A DNA stretch of 64,000 nucleotides from Anaeromyces robustus. Taxonomy: Eukaryota; Neocallimastigomycota; Neocallimastigomycetes; Neocallimastigales; Neocallimastigaceae. The stretch spans positions 235,001-299,000 of the forward strand of contig MCFG01000026.1 in the NCBI GenBank assembly GCA_002104895.1, in the 5' to 3' direction. The position numbers and the translations under genes were made by a program. The notes under the pieces are model-generated. The model searched no databases. It had not been told where the DNA came from and saw nothing but the letters and a program-made list of their open reading frames with translations. This document shows, one piece after another, positions 33,533 to 45,902 of this stretch. Every line of letters starts with the position of its first letter. Position 1 is the first letter of the stretch.

Positions 33533-35070
33533 TGATAAATAATGAAATTTTTATATCACTTTTAATTATAATTGTAACGGATTGTTACAACACTGAATTA
33601 CTAATTAATATATATTTTTTTAAAATTATTATTTATTTTTATTTTATTTTAATTTTGCTGTAACACCAAGTCCAAGGGTTGGTGTGCTTATTAATTAAAT
33701 ATTATTTTAATTTTAATTTTTAATTTAAATAACAACTTAGTTATTTTCACTTTTACAGTAAAAATTGTTCTTATTTATACTTATTTTATTTTTAATAGAA
33801 TACAATAGAATAAATTTAATAATCCAATCAATTTTAAAAATTAACTTAAATTATTCCGTAAATTCAGTAAATAATTTAATTGAATAAATTTTATAATATC
33901 TAGATTATTCTTGAACTATCTAAATTTTTACATGTGACTTTTAAATTTTTTAACTAATTAATTATTAAAAATTTATTACTATATATACAAAATATTAATA
34001 ATAAAATAAAAAAATAAAAATAAAATTATAATAGGATGAATTCTATTACAATAATATTAACTTTTAAAAATTCTTATAATTTTTATTTATTATTATTCTC
34101 TATAATTTAATATTAATTTACTTTAATTATAATTATTTTCTAAACTTCAAATAATTAATAAATTTAATATTATATTGAATTATCATTTAAAATAATTAAT
34201 AATATTAATAAAAACAATAAGATTATGAAATTATATTTTTAAACAATATCTTTATCATTATTATCTTAAACTAAATCAATTCTTAAAAATATTATTAAAT
34301 ATTAAATTTATATAAATTATAAGCAATTTATAATTATTATTGTAAAAATAATAAGATTCTAAAATATTTTAATTAAATAATATGACTCGAAAATAGTTAC
34401 TAAAAACACTTTTAAAATACTTTCTAAATACTTTTTAAATATTCTTTACACTCAAACATTTCTAAATTAGAAATAACAATTAATTTTATTTACTTTATAA
34501 ATAAATAAACTGATTATTTTTAATAATTTTATTAATAATATTATTTATTTTATTTAATTTATTATTATTTTTATGCATTTTTACTTATTTTTTATTTAAT
34601 AATTTTTAATTATTTTATTTATTATTTTTATAAATACTTGTATTATTTTAATAATTATTGTAAATAGTTTAATTTTAAAGAAAAATATAAATACATGTAA
34701 TTTTTATGTAAATTAGTTCACTACTACTATTTCAAATAAATAGCTTAGTTATATTAAAATATAATGATAACTAATAATTAATAGAATAGATTAGTTTAAA
34801 AATATATATAAACTATAATTAATAATAAAATAGCTTAGTTAAATTTAAATATAAAACTACTATTTAATAAATAATAATAAATTTAATAAATTTTAATAAA
34901 TAAATTTTACATTTTAAATTTAATAATAAAACGTGTACTTTTATAAAACAAATTTTAGTGTTTAAATTTATAATCTACCTTAAGAATACTTAGACAGTTA
35001 TTAATAAAAATACATAGGAAATATCACTTTTTTTACCAAAAAGAATTAAGATAATTACCACTTTGTATTA
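33533..35070 (+). repeat. Solo LTR-B interrupted by LTR-J
   Basis: TGATAAATAATGAAATT...CACTTTGTATTA, inverse of 20271-21309. Flanked by T-rich TTTTT/TTTTA, a plausible but imperfect duplication. The insert is LTR-J. Confidence 0.78.
33573..34050 (+). repeat. Solo LTR, family J
   Basis: 478 bp, TGTAACGGATTGTTACA...GAATTCTATTACA, target duplication ATAAT (33568-33572, 34051-34055). Contains CACCAAGTCCAAGGGTTGGTG, an imperfect inverted repeat, near 33665. Orientation is not certain. Confidence 0.85.
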
Positions 35071-38028
35071 TTTTAGAATTTTTGTAATAAAAATTTAAAA
35101 TAATTGAATGTTAAATTTTAAATAAAATTTGAAGTGTGTATTTAAATTTTATAATTATTTAATTTATATGAAAAATTTTGAAAAAAATTTTTGAAATGAG
35201 ATTTACATTCGTTATGAATTTTGTTGAAATTTCGAAATGAATTTTTGAGATGAGTTTATATTTTGATAGTAAATGTTGGTGATATTTTTTTTTGAATTAT
35301 ATTATTAATTTTTTGTATATTGGTGTAAGTTAAATTTCAAGATTAATGTTTACGAATGCTTTTGTTGAAATTAATTAATAAATCTTGGTAGTGTGGGTCA
35401 TTTTCTATGACTGTTGCAGGCACCCAGTGCCAGGTTAGCCTATGTTTATACTTGATTTTGTACTAGTAGCGTTTTTCTTTATAATTTGTTCTGAAATCGG
35501 CTATTTCTACTATTTCGACGGTAATTTCTTTAATTTTTTTCCTATTTTTTGAATATTTCTGGAGTAGAAACGTATGGTTCTAGCTCAGAAATATGGAATA
35601 CTGGATGGTATTTTGGGAAAGGTGACTTCGAAATGTCGATTTTATAATTTCCATTAGATAGCACTTCCAAAATTTTATATGGTCCATACTTGCGTGGAGC
35701 AAGTTTTTGATTTTCATTAGTAGCAAACGCTGGTGGAGCATTAATCCATACTTTTTGGTTTTCTTTTAACTCTGGTGCAACAATTCTTTTCTTATCAGCT
35801 TGTCTTTTGTATAGGTCTTGTGCACGCATTAACACTTCTTTAACTAAAGGAAAGTTATCACCTACATTTTGAATATATTTAAAATTAGAGTTAGTACCGT
35901 TAAATAAGAAAATATCATCAATTGATGGATTAAAACCATAGTTAATAAAGAAAGGAGTTAGTTTGGTAGACTCATTAATTGTATTGTTATAAACAAATTC
36001 TGCTAAATGTAGCCATTCAACCCAATCATCGTGGAAAAAGGCTCTTGAGTAGCATCTTAAATATTGTTCTATGAATGAATTACAACGTTCCACTTGACCA
36101 ACTGTTTCATGATGGTCGATAGTAGCAATCTTTGGTCGAATCCAAAGTTTTTCCATAAGTTCAAGCCATAAAGCACTAGTGAATTGTGTTCCTCTATCAG
36201 TGTAGATATCTTCAGGTAGTCCATGCAATCTAAATATATGTTTTATGAAAGCTTTGGCTGTTTCTTCGGTAGTAGGTATTTCTTTGAATGGAATTAAGTG
36301 AATCATTTTTGAAAAGCGATCCACAACAACCATAATTACTGTATATTTTTTGGATTCTGGTGTCTATTTCAATTGATTTCCAAGGGCGATCAGGAACTTC
36401 TAAAGGTCTTAAAAAGTCATATCTCTTGTGTCTAGTAACCTTATTTCTAGCACATTGATCACAAGAGTTGACAAATTTTGTAATATTGTTATGCATTTTT
36501 GGCCACCAAAAGTTTCAAGAGATTAATTCTTCTGTTCTTCTAATACCTAAATGTCCAGCGGTTGGTTTATCATGGTACCTATTTAAAATTTCTAATCTTA
36601 AAGAAACTGGAACATAAATAAGATTATTGTATAAAATTATATTATTTTTAATTTGAAATTTGTTCATTTTTCTAAATGGTCGATAAAAGTATCCTTGATT
36701 AGCATTGTTTGGGCTAAAGTATAAGTGAATATCTTTAGCTGTTTCATCTTCTTTTGTTTCTTCAATAATTTTATCAATCAAAGTACTTACAACACCTATT
36801 AAACATGGAGTAGTTGAAATATTTTTGCTATCTAAAATGTGTTCTGGGCGTATTTCTTCTAAATCTTTTTCATAATCTGGTCTTCTTGACAAGCTATCTG
36901 GTTTTCCATTTTTTCTTCCTTAGCGGTAGATAAGTTGAAAATTATATTCTTGAAAGAATAAATGCCAACGATGTTGACGTTGATTTTCAATTTTTCCTCT
37001 TAAAGTATATATTAAATTCTTATGGTCAGTGAAAACAGTAACTTGATACTTAGCTCCAAGTAGTAAGTGTCTCCAAGTAGAAAATGTACTTTTTATAGCT
37101 AATAGTTCTTTTTCTGTAATAGAATAATTAAGTTCAGCATTATTTAAGCTTCTGGAATAGTAGGCAACAGGATGAAGTTTTCCTTCATCATCCTTTTGTG
37201 ATAAAATTGCACCTATTGCGAAGTTACTTGCATTGTACTCCACAATAAATGGTTTTTGTGTATCTGGATGTAACAAGATTGGAGAAGTAGTAAGTCTTCT
37301 TTTTAATTCTACGAAAGCATCTTCACAATCTTTTGTCTGAATGAATTTATATTTTTCTTAGTTAAGTTGTGTAATGGTTTAGCTATAAATGCGAAGTTTT
37401 CAACAAAGCGGCGGTAATAATTACATAAACCTAAAAATCTTTGTATATCCTTAACATATTTTGGAGTTGGCCATTCTTCTACTGATTTAATTTTATTTGG
37501 ATTGGTAGTTATTCCTTTTAGATATAACATGTCCTAAAAATTCAACTTGTTGTTTATGAAATTCACATTTTTTTGGTTTAACATATAAATTATTATCTAA
37601 TAAAGTAATAATAATAAAATTAATATTGATAAAGTAAAGAAAATATTTTGTAATTTATTTTTTATTTTTTGATTTAAAATCTTTAAGTAGTTCAGGGCAA
37701 TTCAAGTTTGATTCCGGTTCCCAGGAAACTTCTGAAAGAGGATAACCTTTCCATTTAACAAGCTATTGAGTCTTTTTATAATACTTTCTTTTATCTAAGA
37801 TTTCTTCGACTTCGTATTCTTCTTGATCATTTACTGTTATCGGCGGTGGAGGTGGTTGATTTCTACCAAAGTTATCTTCAAAGTAGGGTTCCAGACTTGA
37901 GACATGGACAACTGTGTGTATTCTCATAGATGGTGGTAGCTCCAGTTTGTATGAGAGATCAGAAATCTTTTGTATTACCTTGTAAGGACCGAGTTTTCTT
38001 CGTTTTAATTTCTTATTGCCTTTATGTA

Positions 38029-38655
38029 TGTAAAAGATTTAACAAAATAGATTACAACAACAAATAAAAAAACACTAACACTAAAATTAAAAAATACGAT
38101 AATAAAAATTTGTTTTATTATAAGTTTTATTAATTATTTTAAGAATTAAAAAAACAGAAGTTAATAACAATTACATTTTTTCAAATTACATAAAATTTTC
38201 TTGACTATTTATATTTTTTATTAATCATAATATAATATATTTTTCCTATTTATTTATAATATATTTCTATATAAAATTATCCTAATAAATTTTATTTATT
38301 AATAAAATATAAACTATAGCTAAATTTAGTAAACTAAAATTACTAATTTAAATTAAATACTATTTTATTTGAATTTATTCTATTTATTATTTATTAATTA
38401 TTTTAATATTAATACTATATTTATTATATATTTTGAATTTAAAAACAATGGAAAATTTCATAAATTAAAATAAAAAAATTAATATTTTACAAAATAAATT
38501 AATAATTTATTTTGTTTTGAACTTTATTCAATTGATTTAAATTATTGTTTCACAATAATTTTACAGATATATTTTATTTTATGTAATTCAGTTACTTGTA
38601 AAGTGGCTGAATTTACTATTAAAGATATTATAATGTGGCGCATAATATCTTTACA
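38029..38655 (-). repeat. Solo LTR, family D (subtype 2)
   Basis: 627 bp, target duplication ATGTA (38024-38028, 38656-38660). Shares its 3' half (plus-strand left half) with the copy at 39528 and differs there from the copies at 7848, 9420 and 40317, so two subtypes exist. Confidence 0.92.
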
Positions 38656-39527
38656 ATGTAGAACTAATGAACTGTCAAACCATACTTTGTCGTTAACTTT
38701 GAATTCTGGTGGCTTGCTTCTATACTTATCAGCATATTTCTTTTGAGTGTCGACAGCTTGTTTGAGGTTGTCTTTTAAGTCGTTCAATAGTTTGTTAAAA
38801 TTTCTTGTGAATTCTTCATCTCTGGAAACATTAATTTGTTTGGGAATAGCAGGGGAGTGTTTTGGATGGAAGCCGTAATTCAAGAAGAAAGGTGATTGTT
38901 TTGCTGATTCTTGGATTACATTATTATAACCAAATTCAGCAAGTTTTAAAAATTTTTCCAGTCCCTTGAAGTTTGAAAAGCATCTTAGGTATTATTCTAC
39001 AACGGAGTTTACCCTCTCCGTCTGACCATTTGACTGATGATGAAAAGGTGAAGAAAACTTAAGTGAGATACCAAGAGATTCACAAATAGTATTCCAGAAT
39101 ATAGAAGTAATTTGAGTACCTCGATCAAAAATAATTTCTTCAGGCAAACCATGAAGGCAAAAAATATTTAAAAGCAGAGGCTGTATCTTCAGAAGAAGGA
39201 ATACTTTCGAAAGCAATAAAGTGACCCATTTTAGTTAATCTATCGATCACAACAAGAATGCAAGTGAAACCAAAGGAAGAAGAAAGATCTACTTGAAGTA
39301 TTCTCTGAAAACGTTGCTAATGAACTTCCTTCACATTAGCCCTACGATTGTAAAATCGACTTGAAACTCAACTCTTCTTTACCTTACGACCCCATATATC
39401 CTTTAATAGTTGAGAAAACTCAACACTCCGTGTTTAAAAAAACATGATCAAAATTTCGAAATCACTTTCAAAATTAATTTTTATATCTATGGACTTTATC
39501 ACTGATCCAAATAAACATCAGGAAAAG

Positions 39528-40158
39528 TGTAAAGGATTTATCAAAATAAGATTACAACAACAAATAAAAACACAAACATTAAAACTGAAAAAAAACGTTA
39601 ATAAAATTTGTTTTATTAAAATAAATTTTATTAATTTTTTTTTTTTTGAATTAAAAAAAATATAAATTAATAACAATTACATTTTTTCCAAATTACATAA
39701 AATTTTCTTGACTATTTATATTTTTTATTAATCATAATATAATATATTTTTCCTATTTATTTATAATATATTTCTATATAAAACTATCCTAATAAATTTT
39801 ATTTATTAATAAAATATAAACTATAGCTAAATTTAGTAAACTAAAATTACTAATTTAAATTAAATACTATTTTATTTGAATTTATTCTATTTATTATTTA
39901 TTTATTATTTTAATATTAATACTATATTATATATTTTGAATTTAAAAACAATGGAAATTTTCATAAATTAAAATGAAAAAATTAATATTTCACAAAATAA
40001 ATTAATAATTTATTTTGTTTTGAACTTTATTTAATTGATTTAAATTATTGTTTCACAATAATTTTACAGAAATATTTTATTTTATGTAATTCAATTACTT
40101 ATAAAGTGGCTGAATTTACAATTAAAGATATTATAATGTGGCGCATAATATCTTAACA
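39528..40158 (-). repeat. Solo LTR, family D (subtype 2)
   Basis: 631 bp, TGTAAAGGATTTATC...TCTTAACA on the plus strand, target duplication AAAAG (39523-39527, 40159-40163). Confidence 0.9.
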
Positions 40159-40316
40159 AAAAGATTAATTTACTTTAGGCTCTTTGACAGAGGGACAACA
40201 TATATAAATTGCGTATTTCATAGAGAAGTTTCTATACATTACAAAGTTTCTAGATTTACCATTACATTCATGGATTTCATCTTACGTATAAATGGATTGT
40301 AGATAGAGGCACTCTG

Positions 40317-40926
40317 TGTAAAGGAGTGACAAGAAATAGATTACAATAACACGACACTAAAATAAGAAAATAAAAATAACGAAATAAAAAATTTGTTTTG
40401 TTATAAAAATGTTTTATTAATATTTAAATAATTAAAATTTTATTTTAATTTTAATAACAATTACACCTTTCAAAATTTAAGAAATTTTGAAGTATTTTTA
40501 TATTTTTTCATAATTATATTTATTATATATTATACTAATTTATTTATATTTAATTTCTATTTATTTACGGTCTATCTAACTAACTAAACTTTATTATTTA
40601 ATAAATTTATTTATTATTTCTAAAAATAGAAATTTTAAATTAACTATTAAAACTAAGACTAAATAATTTCAATTGAGTTCATTTATTATTTTTATTATTC
40701 TAATATTAATAATATATTTATTATATATTTTAAATTTAAAAATAATGAAAAGTTTTATAAATTAAAAATTAAAATTTAATAATTATTTTGTTTCGAACTT
40801 TATTTAATTGATTTAAATTATTGTTTCACAATAATTTTACAGAAATATTTTTTGTAATTCAGTTACTTGTAAAGTGGCTGAATTTACAATTAAAGATATT
40901 ATAATGTGGCGCATAATATCTTTACA
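40317..40926 (-). repeat. Solo LTR, family D (subtype 1)
   Basis: 610 bp, TGTAAAGGAGTGACAAG...ATATCTTTACA on the plus strand, target duplication CTCTG (40312-40316, 40927-40931). Lies only 158 bp from the previous copy. Confidence 0.92.
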
Positions 40927-41480
40927 CTCTGGTAGCCTTTGGAAACTTGATATTTTTTGAGTAAATTTGAGTCAATTATCATAGCCCTATGATAAGCAGC
41001 GAGAAGGGTGGAATTTTATCCCTACGCATTAGTAGTTCACATTTAACTTTTTCATGAAGTCCATCGATAAACTTAGATACTAATGCAAACTGGTTCCAAC
41101 CAAAATGTACGGCCGCTTGTTCGAAGTCCTTGATGTATTGACTAACTTTGCCATAATGACTTGGGTACTATTAAAAACAATATCTATGTTTCTAAATACT
41201 CTTCTCATTAATGAAACAAAGGCATCGTAGTTATTTAGGATAGGATTACCGGCTTGAATTAGGTGTGCTATAAAGAGTTTAACAGCACCTTCCATAAAGG
41301 AGAACATAAGTAACTCTGTACGAATCGTTTCGGAATAGCAGACTTTTCATGCGAAAATTGATCTCATAATGCTGAATAAAGCCTTCAAGATCTAAACTAT
41401 TTCCCGAAAGCTTAGGCGGCTTTCCAAGGGGAAACATAAAATTTAACATGGCAGCATGAAAAGGATTCTATGACATATTA

Positions 41481-41899
41481 AAAAAATGTTTTAAATTTTC
41501 TTATATATTTTAATATATTAAGAAAATTTAATATTGATAATAGAAATTTCCTTTTTTTATTGATATTGAATTTAACAGTTTAAATCAGCATAGACAAACC
41601 TTACTAATCAATCAACAGAGGTATAGTAAGGTGTAAAATTATTTACACAAAAATAAATAATTAATTAAATAAAAAGATTAGGGTTTAACCAAGTCAGAAA
41701 AAAAAATTAATGATAGTTAGAATTTTTAATATAAAAATTAATCAAATTAAGCAGTGAATTAATTAATAATTATTATTTAATAATATTTAATATTATAAAA
41801 ATGTTTTATTAGAAAAACAACACAAATTATTTAATATATTTCTAATAATTATAAAATAAATATATAATTTAGCAGTAGTAGTGTCACGTTTTTGTTCCT
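41481..41899. other. A+T-rich spacer, probable leader of element 6
   Basis: No open frame. One hairpin CCTTACTA/TAGTAAGG lies near 41611-41640. It is upstream (minus sense) of the element-6 gag fragment. Confidence 0.4.
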
Positions 41900-42900
41900 C
41901 TCTAGGGTATCAGAAGGTGTGTAGAAACGATCGCCCACAAAGAAGGAATAAACCTTCCAAATAATTTCATTAATTTTAGTAAAGACACATTTACTCCAAT
42001 CGATAACCTTTTTTACAACTCAGCCGAATGGAATATTGAAGCAGATGTTATATTCGCTATCCACACAACAATTAAAATTTTGGTCTCAGACCATCTCCCT
42101 GTTGATTTACTTTTAGGTAATAAATTCATTGAGAAATATAAAATACATTATAACTATCGTAATAAATATGTTTATTCTACTCTTGGTTTAAATCATTTTA
42201 AAAATGAATTAATAAAAACTTTTTCTAATAATAATAATAATAAATCAAGTCATTTCAATTATAACTTTTTAATTTACTTTTTCCTTTCTCAAAAAGATGT
42301 CTCTGGATCGTTAATTCAAAATTTCTATTTTTAGAAATAATAAATAAATTTATTAAATAATAAAGTTTAGTAAGATAGTCCGTAAATAAATTGAAATTAA
42401 ATATAAATAAATTATTATAATATTTAATAAATATAATTATGAAAAAATATAAAAATACTTCAAAATTTAAGAAATTTTGAAAGGTGTAATTGTTATTAGA
42501 TTTGACTATAAAATTTTAATTATTTAAATATTAATAAAAAATTATTATAATAAAACAAATTTTAATTATTTAAATATTAATAAAAATTATTATAATAAAA
42601 CAAATTTTTATTTCGTTATTTTTTTATTTTAGCGTTTGTGTTTTCAGTTATTGTAATCTATATTAATCAAAACATTACATGTACCTACTCGTTTCTCTAA
42701 AAGAAACAAGGACCCTGAATCTATTAAGGATATAATAGAAATTTCTGGTTTAGAACTAACTACAAGAAGAAACAGTATGAATATAAAGTTCGTTATAAAT
42801 ATCGTACTGCTTATAATTGGGTCTTCTGAAGTCAAAGATAACCCTGGTAATAAAATTACTTGGTTTGGAAGACTGTTCTGGAAGAAAATTGCTTAGTTTA
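41900..42900 (+). pseudogene. Fragments of an element-1-type gypsy
   Basis: Plus strand: end of the protease region (DHLPVDLLLGNKFIEKYKIH, 42090-42150, matching IPIELLIGNKFMQKYKIH of element 1) and the C-terminal chromodomain-like tail (SIKDIIEIS, YKVRYKYRTAYNW, 42.7-42.85 kb). Everything between is replaced by a truncated LTR-D. Old, with many breaks. Confidence 0.75.
42300..42679 (+). repeat. Truncated LTR-D (subtype 1)
   Basis: Plus-strand 3' half of LTR-D, with TAGAAATAATAAATAAATTT..., CTTCAAAATTTAAGAAATTTTG and a local duplication of AATTATTTAAATATTAATAA. It ends near CATTACA. No matching target duplication. Confidence 0.75.
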
Positions 42901-43020
42901 GAAAAGACTACCTGATTAACAACTCTCTCATTGAGAAATATTAACTATAAAAATAACAACTAGTTTTTAAGGTTGTATAATTTAAAAGATTATTAAAATT
43001 AAATTTATTATTTAAGAAAA

Positions 43021-43063
43021 CTCGACCGACACCCATTGCAATAGGGATAGCGTCCTGGTCGAC
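43021..43063 (+). other. Conserved GC-rich leader hairpin, second copy
   Basis: CTCGACCGACACCCATTGC... to CCTGGTCGAC. The outer stem TCGACC/GGTCGA and inner GAC/GTC are as at 7644-7680; here an extra apical pairing CCCATT/AATAGGG is present. It precedes the gag relic at 43557. Confidence 0.6.
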
Positions 43064-43092
43064 TTTTTATAAAATATAATAAGTTTATGGGA

Positions 43093-43532
43093 AGTGTGCA
43101 TTTCGGCAATGTATTTCGTAAATGTATCGCGCATTAAAATAACGTATTATTTAAATGTATTAAATTGTGGCTTATAAATTAAATTAATAAAAAATTTATA
43201 TTATTAAAATCAATATTTTATTTATTATTGATTTATGAAACCAATTTATTAGTGGCATCTTCTTTTTATTAATATTTCTTTTTTTTTTATTTAAATTATG
43301 AAATAAATAAAATATTAATTTAAGTGAAATTTAAAATTTATATTTATAATTCTTTAAATTATGAAATAAATAAGAAATGTTTTAATATACACGTACTAGT
43401 ATATAAACTCTCTTAAAAAATATTTAGTTAAATGTGGCGTTAAAAAATTTATATAAATTTACAATATGAAAATGTGGCGTAAAGGACCTGTCAATGCAAA
43501 AAATTTCATGTACATTGCCGAAATGCTACACT
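43093..43532. mobile_element. MITE-like element with terminal inverted repeats
   Basis: 440 bp bounded by TGTGCATTTCGGCAATGTA (43095-43113) and TACATTGCCGAAATGCTACA (43511-43530), inverted repeats differing by about one indel and one base. The interior is A+T-rich with two GTGGCGTTAAA/GTGGCGTAAAG motifs and no coding capacity. It lies in the leader of the gag relic. Superfamily is not clear; no TA duplication was seen. Confidence 0.6.
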
Positions 43533-43556
43533 CAGAAGTTTATTCTACAAAGTGTC

Positions 43557-44220
43557 AGATTTAATTATCATCAATAGTATTTTGGAGAATCTCTCATTAG
43601 AAGAACGAAACAATATGGGTGAACAATAAAACCAGCATTTTAAATTAATAAACGAACCCCCTATTTTTACAGGGAAGTACGGAGATTTAGATGGATTCCT
43701 AACTCGAGCAGAATTAACAATGGAATCCAATCTAGAACGGTTCAGGGAAGATGAAAACAAAATCAGATTTCTCATGACATGTATGTTTGGGAAAGCTTTA
43801 GAATGGGCCTCAGTGTTAAGGAGAAATAACAGCCCATTGCTTAATGACTACTATGAATTCGTTAGGGTATTCCGATCAAACTTCGGAGATTAAACTAAAG
43901 TAGCAATGGTTGCTAACGAGAGATTATGCAATCTCAGACAAAAGCGCTTTGGATATGTTTTTAAGTATATAACCGAATTTCAGAGAATCGGTCAAAGCTC
44001 AAATTTTATTGAAAGCGCAAAAATTCACATGTTTATTAGAGGCTTAAAACAGCAATTGAGAGAAAAGATTGCTGTAGTAGATCCAAATCCCAATTCTCTA
44101 GAAAGACTGTTTAGAACCGTTGTAACAGTCGAAAATTTGATCAAAAGAAATGATACGTTGGAAACGTATTATCAAACAGGTAATGATTCCTATGGATATT
44201 GACCTGTATCAAATAAGAAA
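43557..44220 (+). pseudogene. Ty3/gypsy gag relic (element-5 type)
   Basis: Plus-strand reading parallels the 5667-7541 gag: DLIIINSILENLSLEE, GDLDGFLTRAEL, LEWASVLRRNNSPLL, NLRQKRFGYVFKYITEFQRI, DPNPNSLERLF-RTVVTVENL. It stops before the zinc knuckle. A few breaks. Confidence 0.85.
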
Positions 44221-45902
44221 AAATCCAAGGACCTTACATTATTTAATTAATTATTATTAAAATATCAAAATAAATGTTGAAATTTCAACGAAATTGAATA
44301 ATAAAATGTTGATAAAATAGCTAGTATTAAAATTTTGCTATGAAACAAGGTTATTAGGAATTGAAATATATAATTTTTATAATTGTATTGTAAAATTTTA
44401 CTATTTGAAATTGCAATTGAATGTTGATTTTGACAAAAGAAAAATATTTATTAATAAATTTTATTTAATAATAAATTGAGAATAATTTTTAAAATTATTT
44501 TGAAAATTTTTTTTTTATTAATAAGAATTTTTTCAAGAATTAAATATAAAAAAATAAAAATAAATGAAAATATTGATAGTGTTGTTAGAATAAATGAATA
44601 AATATTTAAATTTTATTATTGAAGTTGGAGTAAAATTTTGATAAAGTGAAAATATAATGAATAAGTAATTAAATATTGAAAATTTAGTGTGTTAAGTAAT
44701 TTAATTGTTGAAAATTAAATTTCTAAAATATAAACTGAAATTTTTTGAAAAAAGATTTAAATTGACGTTGAAATTTATAAAATTTTTTGAAAAAATTTTT
44801 TGAAATTTAAAATTTTTTTTTTAATATTTAATATTTAATTTTAATCTTTAATATTTATTGATTAAATAAAATTTCGTAAAATAATAAAAGCCAGATTATA
44901 TAGTGTCAAACCATCAAATATATAACCCGTTATAACCCAGTATATTAATGGGTTCCTTTAGCTCTTCACTGAACTATGGTAAAGTCAATAGTTAATATCT
45001 GTAAAAGATAAAAGGAAGTAACGTTGTTAAATTCTTTTTTATATCTAACTTAGTGTTAGCACTAAAGAACTAAACAGATTATCTTCCCCAAAGTATTGAC
45101 AATCCCACTGTGTGAAGTATTATGGTAACCGGGTTTGACTCCAGTCGCCTAGGAAGCCTATACTAAGATTATTATTTTTATCATTTATTTAGAAATTGAT
45201 TTAACCAACTTATAAAGTCAGATAAAATCAAAAATAAAAAATAAAAATAAAAAAAAATTGGGAAAATATATATATATATTTTTTAAATTATTATTACTTA
45301 GTTATTAATATATATAATAATTTAATATAGAAATTTTCCAATTATACTATAAATTTATAAAGAATAGTATATACTTATTTGATAGGACAGCTTGCCTTTT
45401 GGGTGTCATGTCCCACGTATACCACGGATATTCTACTCTCAAACGAATAGAATAATTCAGAGCTTAGGAATAATACTCCCCTAGTATTATTTCCTAAGAT
45501 AAATTTATCCCGGAAATTCTTTATTTTTTATAATTTTTAGTATAGCTTGCTTCTAAGACTATACTAAATAATCAATAAATTTTTTAATAACTAAATAATT
45601 AAAATTTGTTTTTTAAGAAAATATTAAAATTGTTTTATTAGAAATATTATTTATTAATATAAAAAATTATTAAATTTATTTTTATTTCTTTTAAAAAAAT
45701 AAGAAAATAGAGCGCCTCCTCCACAAAACAATTTTTGTTACTGGCTATACTCTTATATTTTCTTAATGAATAAAATTTAATTTTTTTAATTTTTTATACT
45801 TAATAAAATTTGAAAAAAGAAAAAAAATACGTGACTTATCTTTAATAAGAAAAAAAATTATAACACTAAGGTATTAAGTTTTTTATTTTAGGGAGTTTTT
45901 AT
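44221..45902. other. Non-coding A+T-rich region with local hairpins
   Basis: No open frame. 44.22-44.88 kb is simple A/T sequence. 44.88-45.57 kb is less A+T-rich and contains hairpins CTTAGGAATAATACT/AGTATTATTTCCTAAG (45463-45498) and TTTAGTATAG/CTATACTAAA (45536-45568). This part may be an unrecognised LTR or leader. Confidence 0.45.

Larger units (their letters stand above)
33105..37620 (-). pseudogene. Ty3/gypsy relic (element 3), sister of element 1
   Basis: Minus strand: reverse transcriptase end (RFLGLCNYYRRFVENF), RNase H (NASNFAIGAILSQKDDEG, TDHKNLIYTL), integrase zinc region (HLGIRRTEEL, CDQCARNKVTRHK), core (MVVVDRFSKMIHLIPFKEIP, YTDRGTQFTSALW) and a GPF/Y module (LAPRKYGPYKILEV). 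Blocks follow element 1 almost residue for residue, so the two belong to one lineage. Gag and protease are missing. The 3' untranslated part (33105-35541) is split by LTR-B. Several breaks. Confidence 0.88.
37640..41480 (-). pseudogene. Chromovirus relic (element 6) with gag, integrase and chromodomain parts
   Basis: Minus strand: gag fragment (GNSLDLEGFIQHYE, 40.9-41.45 kb), integrase core (FCLHGLPEEIIFDRGTQITS, 39.1 kb; HHQSNGQTERVNSVVE), GPF/Y (LGPYKVIQKISDLSYKLELP, near 37950) and a clear chromodomain ([32 protein letters not shown], near 37.7-37.83 kb). Three solo LTR-D copies lie inside it. Protease and reverse transcriptase are lost. Old, many breaks. Confidence 0.85.
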
